Assembly (NCBI GenBank): GCA_012931725.1
Contig: CM022953.1
Span: 59,165,354-59,229,353 of the forward strand
Direction: 5' to 3'
Origin: Litsea cubeba
Lineage: Eukaryota > Streptophyta > Magnoliopsida > Laurales > Lauraceae
DNA length: 64,000 nt
A program made the position numbers and the translations under genes. How positions within the stretch are numbered: position 1 is the first letter of the stretch; each line of letters opens with the position of its first letter. The notes beneath the pieces were generated by a model. The model was not told the DNA's origin. It did no database searches and saw nothing but the letters and a program-made list of their open reading frames with translations. Shown here in pieces: positions 33,186 to 44,201 of this stretch.

Positions 33186-34327
33186 TGTGTCAAGATGAAT
33201 GGTTTTCCAGTGGTAGGAGCAGCTAACACTGGAGGTTTTGTTAGGTATGACTTGATATCTTGGAAAGCAGCTTCACAGTCAGCATCCCAGACAAAGTTTA
33301 CACCTTTTTTCATCAACCGGGAGAATGGACGGCATTTCCTCGAAAGATTGGAGATGAACCGTCTGATGTAGGCCAATCTCCCTTGAAGCCCTTTGAGTTC
33401 TCTCAAGGTTCTTGGAGAGGGGATTTCTAGAATGGCTTTGACTTTTATGAGGTCAAGCTCTATTCCAGTTTTCCGAACTAAGAATCCGAGGAACTTACCC
33501 GACGAGATGCCGAATAAGCATTTCAAAGGATTTATTTGTAGTTTGTGTTTGCGAAGCCGGAGGAAGACTTCTCGAAGGTCTTCGAGATGATCTTCTTTTC
33601 TTTTGCTTTTGATAGCGAGGTCATCAACGTAACATTCAACCGTCTTGTGCTGCATATCTTGGAATATCTTCATCATAGCCCTCTGATATGTGGCACCAGC
33701 ATTTTTCAGACCAAATGGCATGACAATGTAGCAATACACGCCAAATGGGGTCCGAAAAGATGTATGTTTTTCATCTTCAGGATGCATCTTTATCTGATTG
33801 TAGCCAGAGAAACCATCCATGAATGTCATTCGCTCGAATCCACAGGTATTATTAATCATTACCTCTGGTATGGGGAGCGGAAATTCATCTTTTGGGCATG
33901 CGCCATTCAGGTCTCTATAGTCAATACAGACCCTGATCTACCCATTTTTCTTTGTCACGGGGACATTGTTGGCCAACCATTCAGGATGTTGTTCTTCACG
34001 GATGAAGCCGACGCTTTTGAGTTTTTGAACTTCTTGTTCAATTTTATCCATCACATCTGGACGGAATCTTCTTTGACCTTGCTTGACAAGCTTGATGTCT
34101 TCTTGAAGATTGAGTTTGTGAACTGCTATTTTGGGGTCTAAGCCAGGCATTTCAGCGTAAGACCATGCAAAGCAATCAACAAACTCACGAAGAAAGGTGA
34201 TATACTCGGGTAACTCATCATCCTTTATATTCTTGCTTATGAATACAGGACGTGGGTTATCTGGTGTTCCCAAGTCTATCTTTTGAACACGATCTTCTGT
34301 TGGAAGGTTCGAAGGTGGTTCCTCCAC
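33164..34327 (-). pseudogene. Tat/Ogre-like reverse transcriptase
   Basis: The N-terminal part (LGTPDNPRPVFISKN, PGLDPKIAVHKLNL) leads into the RT palm with FMDGFSGYNQIKM, YIVMPFGLKNAGATYQ and the catalytic VECYVDDLAIKS. The thumb and connection (RKTGIELDLIKVKAIL) follow. One in-frame TAG lies at 33938-33940, and the frame is lost near 33190. All gypsy RT motifs are otherwise present. Confidence 0.9.
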
Positions 34328-34329
34328 AA

Positions 34330-35476
34330 TATTTTCGGAGGCTTCCAGCTCAACGAAACCTTCTGGGGTTTAAAGGGCATTTCCAGACCAAGGTTTTATT
34401 CCTTTCCACGGGTCTTCTTAATCGGTAATTTTCCCAAGGCTTGTTATGAGATGATCCCAATCGCCTGTTGAAACCGGGTCAAAGTAGGCTACTTTTTATG
34501 GAGATGAAGATTCTTCTTGGTCAGAAGACCACATGTCTGTGCCATCGGACAACTCCTCTTCATTGTCAGAGAAATCGTACCAACTGGATGAGCTTCCTCG
34601 ATCTTTGTCAGGTGACTCATCAAAGAGATATCTAGGGAGATCGATGTCTTCATGGACTTGAGATGTTGAGGCTTGGTCAGCATATTGACTTTTAAGCCTT
34701 TGTGTCAACTGTCTCAGGGGAGTGTCGGGATCATTCCCTAACCCGTGTGAAGACTTTTCTACATAGCCGTAGAGTCTCCAATCTTCCAGCTGGCTTTTGG
34801 TCAAGACGGGCCCCAATGGCATGAGAATACCGCGTCCTTCTTCCAAACCGAGTGGGTTTTGAGCGTCATAGCCCATTTTCTTCATAATAGCTTATGCCAC
34901 AGAACTATATAAGGATAGTTGACGCATACTTTCATTTTGGAAAGGTTTAAGCATGGAGTTTGATGAAGAAGCATCCGATCTATGGAAGAAGATCTGGTTT
35001 TCCTTTGCTGAAGTTGCTGGAACAACGAAGGAAGCCAACGTAGGATCTTCTATAATAGAAGTTGTCTCCATTGGAGTAAGAGCAGGCTGAACTTGCTGAG
35101 TGTCAGCTTGGCTTGACGATGTGTCGTCTTCTGGCTCTGAATCCGAATCCGTGTCTTGCATGATAGACACGAAAGAGACAACAAATTTGCCCCCAGCCTT
35201 CTGCTTTGCCTTCTTCACTTTAGTTGTGATGACCAAAGGCTTCGAAGGTTTGAGGGAGATGATGAAGGGAGTTTGAATGCTCTCTTCAAATTTACCGGAT
35301 GGTTTGTTTTCTTCCGGTGATTGTTGAGGAGCCTTGCCTTTATCTTTTTGGAGATTTTCGGCAAAGGAAGCTGTGTGCTTCTCCTCTTCTTCTTTTTCAC
35401 CTTCATACATTTGTGAGTCTGCAAAGTGTTCTTTACCTTTGAAGGGTTTTCTGTCCGCAAAGACTCGATGTATCAT
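34330..35476 (-). pseudogene. Tat/Ogre-like protease-RT linker with G-patch-like region
   Basis: The region between protease and RT stays in one frame with several stops (34892 TAA, 34496 TAA and one near 34420). It contains an acidic, Ser-rich stretch and a short glycine-rich segment (KKMGYDAQNPLGLEEGRGI) resembling the G-patch found after the protease in Tat/Ogre polyproteins. I do not recognise any other domain. Confidence 0.6.
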
Positions 35477-35515
35477 GCCGTCGTCGCCAACAAACTTGAT
35501 GTATTGATGTAGAGT

Positions 35516-36046
35516 TCAAGGGACAACACCGGTCTCGTGGATCCAAGGGCGTCCGAGAAGGATGTTGAACCATGAAGGGGTTTTTATTGCATACACTGTG
35601 ACCTCAGAGATAAGATCACCGATCTGCAACTTGAACCTGATTTTGCCGATAGGCCTTTGAGTACTCCCATCGTATCCAAAGATAGATACAGATGTGTGGC
35701 TCAGCTTGCTGGGTGGGATGCCCAACTCTTCGAGAGCCGATGTGGAGATGAGGTTGAGTGAAGAACCCGGGTCGATCTGAACTCTGTGCATAGGCATTTC
35801 CTTGATGTACCCTGTGAAGTACAGGGGTCAGTTATGCCTTATTTCGCCGAGTAAGAGGTCGTCCTTTGTGAAGGCGATGGTTGCACTGGCTGCTTTTTTA
35901 ACCGAGAGGCATTCAATGCATGGTCCCTCAGTTTTCTTCTTTTCTCCCTTTGAGGAAGCTTCTGAGTTTTTGACCCGGTAATCCATTTCAATTTGGAGGA
36001 CTTGCGGGGCATTTTTGTCAACATCCTCATTCAGCTTTTGTAATTC
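35516..36046 (-). pseudogene. Tat/Ogre-like aspartic protease
   Basis: The active-site motif is VQIDPGSSLNLIS, the form typical of Tat elements (DPGS rather than DTGS). ILLGRPWIHETG follows at the C-terminal side. The frame is continuous with the linker upstream apart from in-frame stops at about 36047, 35828 and 35516. It would cut the Gag-Pol polyprotein. Confidence 0.85.
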
Positions 36047-37497
36047 TTAAATGAGATTGTCACGAGTGTGCGGAGACATTCGCAACAAATCTAGGATGTG
36101 CAGATGTGCAGGTATGTGCTTGAAGTGTTCAATCAAGTCATACTTGAAAGCCTCCTTAGGGCCTGCATGTTCATCATTGTTGCCACTGGGGGCGCTTACA
36201 ACAACTTTTCCCGAAGGATTTACATATGTAAAGGAAGATTGGTTGTAATCTTTGTGGTAGTCCCGGCCAGAGCGGGTGCCTCTACCAACTTCGAGAGCTT
36301 CTTGAGAAGGGACTTCATTTGGAAGATTGTCTTCAGGATCAAGAGGCTGTCGTTTTTCATTTGCTGAGGGTGTATCAGCAGCAGAGTTGCCATCCTCAGT
36401 GATTGTGTTGCACGGAGCATTTTTCGGGAACAAGTCCTGAACAGCATCCAGTAACCTTTCTTCTTCGTTGACCAATTCATCATCCCAAGCATCAATACCT
36501 GGGAATTCTTCAATCAGGAAGGGTGTAAACTTTGAAGTCACGTTCTCAGGAGAAGAAACCTGAGAGGGTGTCATCTCAGTGAAAGTCACGTGAGATGAGG
36601 TGGCTCCAGAAGATACATTGCTAGGCGTCGCCGGAGTGTAAGTGATCTCATCAGACGATGCTTCGGAAGAGCTATAATCCCAATTATCACATTACAGGAA
36701 GCTCTGACGGGAGACGTTGCCTGATCGGAGTCAGACTCATCCTCGGATGTAAGAGGATCGTCTATCCAGCAATTTTCTCCATTTTTAAGAGTTAAGGGAG
36801 GATGTACCTGATGGTCTTCAAGGACTTCAGGCTCTGGATTGCGAGGAGGCTCGTTGACGCGGTCTTGCTCTTGTTCTAGAGCGAGACGCTGCAAGATCCT
36901 TGCATATTCTTTAAGATAAGGCATGGGAGCCAAATCTTCTTCTTCATCAACTCTTTGTGGCTCAACATGGTTGATTTCCACCGGAGCAATGAGAGGTGCT
37001 GGGTTAGCAGCATTTTCTTGTATAGCCTCTCGTTCTTCTTCATCATCAGACCAGGATCCTTGTGGCTGTAGGGGGTTATACCAGATTACTGGCATAAGAT
37101 GAGTCTCATGAACCCATTCTTCATCGGAGAGATATTCTCCTGTTTCAAGGGACTCCTCCCACTCGTCTGTGTAGTTGGATTCGAATCCATCAACGGTGTC
37201 GCTGGACTCGTATCCATCAATGGAGAATCCAACTACCGAATTGCAAGAGTATGATGCCTCCTCCGTGGCTTCTTTGAATTGAGGTGGCATGAAATCATTG
37301 AGAGTGAATTTTCTTACCCCCTTTGAAGTCTCTGGAAGGGATGTTTTTGTTGCCTCCAGTGAAGCGGTAAAGGAAGCCTCTGCCTTTTTTTTGACTTCTT
37401 GTTTTGGCGGGTCTTCTCTTGCCTTTTGAGCTTGAGGAGATGTTTCATAGCCTGCCTTTGCTGTTGAGCTGTAGGCTTTGTTTTCACGACCTCCCAA
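36047..37497 (-). pseudogene. Tat/Ogre-like Gag-protease linker
   Basis: This acidic, low-complexity protein region lies between gag and protease in two frames (36586-37497 and 36047-36589). The shift between them falls within the three-base overlap near 36586. The last part (YDLIEHFKHIPAHLHILDLL) is conserved just upstream of the protease in Tat elements. No catalytic domain is seen. Confidence 0.65.
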
Positions 37498-39098
37498 TTT
37501 TCATCTTCCAGGAGATCGGGATGTACCCATATGGGTTGTCCGTCTGGTGTCGGGTAAGGAACCAGTTCCTCGGACGCTTGGATTGAGTTTATCACCTTGA
37601 AGGAAGTAGTGATCTTCTTCTTCGGTGATTTTGATGTTTGTCCACATGTCACCATGTTGACGGAGGCAGACCCATAATTTTTGTCAAAGTTGATGACTTC
37701 GTTTTTCCACATCTCATTTATTTTCTCCCTCACAACGAAGCATTGATTGAGAGGATGCGAGATCATCTGGTGGTATATACAGTACTGAGGATTGTTCGTT
37801 TTGCCAACATCACCCGGTCTTTTCGGTTCAGGCAAGGTGAGCTTGCCGTTTGCCATAAGAGCCCCGAAGATTTCATCAACATCTTCATCAAACGGGTATT
37901 TCTTCTCTACTCGTTCTTTGAAGGCATCTGAGAGTTTAGGTCTCTTACCAGCAGCTTTGTTTTCAGCTTTCTTTGGTGGCTGAGGAGCTAACTTGGTCTG
38001 CACATTGAGGACCTCTTTCTTCTTTGGTTTAGAGGTTGTAATGGCGGTTGGCTCTTTTCTTGATGATTTCTGACTATTGAGGTCTTTAATCACCGTTTTA
38101 GCTTCTAGGAGTTCTCCCAGGTTTTTTGATTTGTTGCCGATGATCATGGAGTGGATTCTAGCTCTCATGTTGTTTCGACAGATGTCGATTAGCGACGCTT
38201 GTGGCAATACATCAGAGCATTTGTATGCCATTGCTTTTCACTTGTGAATGAAGTCATATGTTGACTCATTCTCCCCTTGTTTTAGGCTGCACAACTGAGC
38301 CATAGTAGCGGGATGATCCTCACCTTTGAAGTGAGTCAGGAAGCGTGTCTCTAGCATGGCCCAATTTTGGATGGAGTCCTCCGGCAGAGTGGAGTACCAA
38401 TCGAAGGCCGTACCTTTTAGGTTACTTGCAAAGAGGCGGATCTTGAGTGCATCTTGATCCGCGATAGCTCCCGTCAGGATCTTGAAGTGGATGACGTGCT
38501 GTCTGGCTGATCCTTTCCCCGTATATGTTTGGAGAGTAGGATGCTTGAATTTTGTAGGGAGCGGGACCGAGTCCATCCATAAGGGATATGGTGGCTTGAT
38601 CCCATGCTCCTTGAGTATATCCTCTTCTTTTGCTTTGGCGAGGATACTGTCTACGTCTTTTTTGGTAAGGGCGCGTGACTCATTTTCTTCTCCATTTACC
38701 TCATCGTCTTGGTGATTCGGAGGAGGTTCATTGTTCACCTGGTTTTGGAAGGCGAGGAGAAGGTTTTCCATCAGAGTTTCAATCCTCTACTGGCCATGTT
38801 CCAACTACTGGATGCGGGTGATCGCATCATCTTGAGGTGGATTGGGGGGTGGTGGCTCAGAATTTGTAGCCAAGACGTTCATCCTTTGTTATTCAAACAA
38901 AGAAACTGTCCTGGTAACTGAGCTGGGGCTCATTCTTTTTGATGAAGAGCTTGAGGAAGGATCACTCTGCCGTCCTTTGCTTGAAGGAGCAGGGGATTCT
39001 TCTGAGTGTCTTCTTGTCCTAGAGACGCTGCGGGTCATCGGACGTCGGACATGGGTTTTGGATGCTGACTTTTGGCGTCTTCTGGTTTTTCCAACCAT
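37314..39098 (-). pseudogene. Tat/Ogre-like gag
   Basis: Gag starts at an ATG at 39098, followed by an Arg- and Ser-rich N-terminus. The capsid-like retrotransposon gag domain includes PLPTKFKHPTLQTYTGKG, IRLFASNLKGTAFDWY and FLTHFKGEDHPATMAQL. A single TGA at 38238-38240 interrupts it. The frame continues unchanged (MAYKCSDVLPQASLIDICR) to about 37314, with a zinc-like motif YCIYHQMISHPLNQC. Other stops lie near 38889 and 38790-38820. The frame then shifts into the linker. Confidence 0.85.
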
Positions 39099-39244
39099 AT
39101 GGACAGCAGCAACTTGGTTGGGTCTATCTTTTTCGACCCATTTGGGAGAGACTTGAAGTGTAGGAGGCTGGGTCCTTTGCTTCTCTAGTCTCTTTTACCG
39201 ATACGACGCGCGGCGGCATATACGACGAGCAACTTGAGCTTCGG

Positions 39245-39979
39245 TCAGCTCTGGCTGGGCTTTGACGATGAAGGATGTGCTCCCTCGGGCGCAGCAGCCG
39301 AGCCTGTCTTCTTTGTAGCTGGGCAAGGATAGGATGCGAACCCTGTCCTTCGCCTGTTGCAGCGAAGCTTTGAATTTTTCAAGTTCGGCCCCTGTAAAGA
39401 TGAAAGGTCAAACTGCAGCTTTGTAGGCCTTGGCAAGTGTTTGCAGAGGCCTTGTGATGTATGACTTGATGTTGGGCTTGTATGAACAAGCCGGCTCATG
39501 CTGGGTCTCTCCTCTTTCATGTAAGCAAGAGAGTAGAACTGGTTCTCCTTGAGTAGGTCCAGGAATGCTGGCTTAGTGGATGTTTAGGACCTTCTTTGTT
39601 TTGGTGAAGGTCTTGGGGACCAAGTCTTGCGATAGACCTGGTCGTTTGATGGTCGAGGCTTCATGGGGCTGCCACGGGCTTCGGGCCATCTAGTGCTCGC
39701 CTTTGGTGTCACGGTAGTGACAGGTTGAGAGGCGAGTTTCTGCTTCTTGGAAGGTCCTAGCGTCCTAAAGACAGTTTGTTCTTCGGGAAGTGGGAATGGT
39801 CCTAGCGTCCCAAAGACAATAGTCTGGGAAGTCAATGTCGACCCGGAGCTCAGAGAGTTGCCGAGGGAGTTGACGCTTCGGCAGCTGATGGGGCGCTTGT
39901 AGGTGCGCGTGGTTTGCTTCTGTTGAAGCATGAGTTGGTGCTTGTTCTCGTCGAAAGTAATGGTAAGCGATGCTGCCAT
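39245..39979 (-). pseudogene. extra ORF1 upstream of gag in the Tat/Ogre-like element
   Basis: This separate reading frame upstream of gag starts at an ATG at 39979 (MAASLTITFDENKHQLML), with a stop at 39584 and in-frame continuation to 39245. It contains an internal repeat (FGTLGPFPLPEEQ and FRTLGPSKKQK). Ogre elements characteristically carry an ORF1 of unknown function here, which supports the assignment. I recognise no domain. Confidence 0.6.
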
Positions 39980-40103
39980 TGTTAGTTTTTTTGAAAAAAT
40001 TTCTGAAACAAGACCACACCCATTAGTAATCACAAGAATATAATGATCATAAATGGGAAGTTCTATGGTTTTGTCTTTTCAAATTGCTCGAGGGAGATGA
40101 CCC

Positions 40104-42151
40104 TGAAAGAAACTGCGATTCATATCTGAATTACCGGAAGACATTCATGGCTAATTTGTAACATGACAGATTTTAAAAAATCTGATTTGGGCAGTATAAA
40201 TCAGCCATAGAGATCGCATGAGAACTCCATGAATTCATGACCAACAAGTGTATAATTAAAGGAGAAAGAAGAAGACTATTACCTCGAAGATTTGTAGACT
40301 TCAAATCTCTGAAAAAATAGATCCAAAGGCCCGAACTCAGACTTGTAATTAGCAAACAAGTTGCTGGAATTTTCTGCAGTAGTGTCGCCTTTGATCTTCT
40401 CCTCTATCTCACTTCCAAATCTGATTGGCTAAGATGGTGGGATCTTAATCTAGGAATTGAGAACTATTTTTCCAAGGAAAAATCTCAGACCTACAACTTT
40501 CTTCAATGAAGAAGAAAGAACTTCAAGGGCTGGACGTGTGGAACCTTGCACTTTTCTATGTTGGACGTCCAAGAGCTTGTATGAGGTTTCTTTTATAGAA
40601 ACTTTGTGGAAGCTTTCCCAAAAAGGAAGCTTTCCCAAAAAGGAAGCTTTCCCAAAAAGTTATCTCTCCTTATTCTCAAAGATGTCCTAAAAGGAAAGTA
40701 TAATCTAAAGATTTATTTCCTTTTAGAAACACTCCAATTAGAAAAGGAAACTAAGGAACTTCCCATGCAATTAGTAATCCTAGTTGTACAACACTTACTA
40801 ATTTTAAGTTCCTAATCCAAAAAGGAAACTTTCTCATAGGAATACTAATCCAAAGAGGAGTCCAATCTTTCAAGTAGAGAGACCTACTTAAAATTGAAAA
40901 CCTTATCCATGGAAATCCTATTATGGACATCCCACATACTAATGCACACCATGGCCCACATATAATTTATCTAGAATTAAATTCATGTATGCCATCAAAG
41001 GCCTATTTGAATTTAAACTCAAAATTATTTTTCCACTAAAATAATTCATCCAAATGTTATCTAAACATTTTAGGAAACCATGCCAATCTTGGAAAGCGAC
41101 TAGAGAAGGGACCAAAAGACATATTTGCCATTGGCTCCCAAAATGACCAAAATGTCCATGCTAAACCCATAGCAACATAAAGACTATTTTAAACTTAACT
41201 CATTCCACTAAAGAGTTATGGTTGAACTCCAAGGACAAATATATAATATAATAAGCTCGTCATAATATGATGGTTGTCTTCGACCTACTAAGTGTAATGA
41301 CCTGAATGCCCCTCTATGTAACATCCATAATCGAGTCAGGTTATCACATGTACTATCAACCTTCCCGATTACATCTAAACCTTAGAACTTCATATCCTTA
41401 ATATAATCATCATCCGGATATCATTCTCTTGATCCAGGGAGCGACCCACAAGTTCAATATCCATATGGAACATCCATATACTAAGATCTTAGATTTTGAT
41501 GATTAATCGGATAATTCTAAGGGGACGATCATTCCATCATTAGATGACATAGATTCTATATTGCATTTGCACGTCCCAACTAATCAAGTCCAAGTACCCA
41601 AAACACAGAGCTATTGACCCATGAAAAGAATCTCACCCATAGTGAATTAAAGCACAAGAACTTGACTTCGTCAGTTCATCCACAAATGCTCAAGATTAAG
41701 AGCACCGGTCACTCAGTAGCATGAGGTGACTTGATCTCTCTCTGTGATAGTACTATTTTAGAGATCACACCTACCATGGTCCTATTCAATGCATTACATA
41801 TGCACTAATGAGATGAATCCGGGAAAGCCCTCCCGTGACTTAGGTAAGTCACCCTGAATACAGGAGAGTCTCTCATTATAACTTATACCAAGATGAAGTG
41901 CCCAGCTCCATCTCTCAGTTACGAACAAATATGTTGTTTCCAATGTCCATGAAGTAGACCTATCTGTGTGTAGACACTACACACCTAATTCATTTACTAG
42001 AAACAATGGGCCTTACACAACCATACATATATATATATATATATATATGTTTAAGCATAAAAGAGTTATTCCATTAAATAACCAGTAAATATCCAGTAAC
42101 AAAAGATGAGAGTGCAGCTAGTGGGCTTTAGGGCATACACCAATCCCAACA
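40104..42151 (-). repeat. solo Angela-like LTR in the leader of the Tat/Ogre-like element
   Basis: This 2048-bp LTR is flanked by the direct repeat GACCC (40099-40103 and 42152-42156), with no internal sequence. It is the same family as the LTRs at 14258 and 21933 but more diverged. An expanded TA microsatellite lies near 42027-42048. It is the product of recombination between the two LTRs of a former full element. Confidence 0.95.
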
Positions 42152-42156
42152 GACCC

Positions 42157-43070
42157 AAGCAATATGAAGAAGGCAAAACGCCATAGAGGGTACAATTGTT
42201 CTGATCGCAGGTATGGTAAGCCCAGAATGAGCGTCCCAGTGACTGCTAGAAGCAATTGTGAACTTAAATTCGACTTATCGAGAAGCAGAGCTTGCTCGAG
42301 GTAAGAAGAATATAAAGTTGGAGTTACAAATGTGTCGGTCGCGAATACAGTAGACCCTGAAAGGGCGTACTAGTACCGCTAGACACAAATGTTTGGAGAC
42401 CGCATCCATGAGATGAGATTCTCTATTTTGAAAGGTCAAGATTGGATTCATCAGAGAGAGCATATGGTATTCCGATCCAAATACGGTCTCAGCGATTTCC
42501 GCGAGCGCCAGTATTCAGAAGGAAATGAACCATAATTTCTCGGATCTGAATCCAAAAATGACGAGTTTTTTTTTTGAAATATCAATATCGGGTTCATCAA
42601 AGAGAGCAAAAGGCACTCCAATCTGAACACGGGCTCAGCGATTTCCGCGAGTGCCAGTGCTCAGAAAGGAGAAAGCCAAGATTTCTCCAATCTAAATAAA
42701 AAATGACGGAAGTTTTTTCTCTTTTGAAGATTTTTTAAAAAAAATCTTTTTTTTTATTTATTTTTAAAGAATTTTTTTTGAAAATTTTTATTTTTTAATT
42801 TTTATTTTTTAAAAATTTTATTTTGAAAAAAATTTATTTAAAAGACGAGAGAGTACACATAGGCCTCCTAACCCGGTCTTATGAAATCTCGATTGATAAA
42901 ATTGCCCCCAGGTAAGGGTACGATTACTTAATGAACCCGTTTGGAGGACCCTTGTCTAAAACAGTCAAGCTGTCTCCACACTCTAGGCAAGGCTTTTCTT
43001 GAATCAACCATGATCAAAGAACGCAGTTGGTTTAACCTTAGTGGTCTATGTCTTTTTTTTTTTGTTTTTT
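42157..43070. other. leader of the Tat/Ogre-like element, noncoding part
   Basis: This untranslated sequence includes two diverged repeats of about 155 bp (about 42410-42555 and 42570-42715) with the core CAGCGATTTCCGCGAG. A very A+T-rich stretch follows at 42716-42850. The two repeats share a layout with the array at 43080-43970. Confidence 0.7.
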
Positions 43071-43079
43071 TTTTTTTTT

Positions 43080-43970
43080 AGATCTTTAATGAGCTCATCG
43101 ACGAGAAACGATGGCCCAAAACCATAGTCGAAGAAGCTCAACATTTCTGCAAGCACGGTGAACGATAGGAAAGGACCAAGGTTTCTCAATTTTGAATTCA
43201 AACTGAGAAATCTTTTTTTTTTGTTTTTTTTTTTCTAGATCTTTAATGAACTCATCGAAGAGAAACGATGGCCCAAAACCTTAGTCGAACAGGCTCAACA
43301 TTTCTGCAAGCACGATGAACGATAGGAAAGGATCAAGGTTTCTCAATTTTGAATCCAAAATGAAAAATCTGATTTTTGTTTTTTTTTTTTTTTAGATCTT
43401 TAATGAACTCATCGAAGAGAAACGATGGCCCAAAACCTTAGTCGAACAGGCTCAACATTTCTGCAAGCACGATGAACGATAGGAAATGATCAAGGTTTCT
43501 CAATTTTGAATTCAAACTGAGAAATCTATTTTTTTTTTATTTTTTGTTTTTTTTTCTAGATCGTTAATGAACTCATCGAAGAGAAACGATGGCCCAAAAC
43601 CTTAGTCGAACAGGCTCAATATTTCTGTAAGCACGATGAACAATAGGAAAGGATCAAGGTCTCTCAATTTTGAATCCAAAATGAAAAATCTGATTTTGTG
43701 TTTTTTTCTTGCTTTTTTTTTCAGATCTTTAATGAACTCATCGAAGAGAAACGATGGCCCAAAACCTTAGTCGAACAGGCTCAACATTTCTGCAAGCACG
43801 ATGAACGATAGGAAAGGATCAAGGTTTCTCAATTTTGAATTCAAACTGAGAAATCTAATTTTTTTTTTGTTTTTTTTTCTAGATCTTTAATGAACTCATC
43901 GAAGAGAAATGATGGCGCAAAACCTTAGTCGAACAGGCTCAACATTTCTGCAAGCACGATGAACGAAAAT
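43080..43970. repeat. six-copy tandem array of about 160 bp in the Tat/Ogre-like leader
   Basis: Units start AGATCTTTAATGAACTCATC at 43080, 43237, 43394, 43558, 43723 and 43881 (periods 157-165). Each holds GAAACGATGGCCCAAAACC and CAAGCACGATGAACGATAGG, with variable T runs at the joints. The copies are nearly identical except the first. From 43971 to 44201 I see only unique leader sequence. Confidence 0.93.
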
Positions 43971-44201
43971 CTGATTTTTTTTAAAAGAGAAAGAGTGGAA
44001 ATAAATTCAAAGAATTAGAAATTTCCAAAAAAACTTATCTTATATTTTTTAGATGCGGAATCCAACATAGGCCACAAATTAGAAAGTAGCCAAGGAATCA
44101 AGAAAAGAAGTATAAGCATAGAGCAATAGATATGATATGCAAATATTTCATTTCTAGCATCGTGTTCTCAAATGAACGGGTCCCACCGGGTAGAGCCAGC
44201 T

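Noticed and set aside
43080..43970. Regularly spaced repeats resembling a CRISPR array
   Set aside because: The units are about 160 bp tandem repeats without spacers, in a plant retrotransposon leader.
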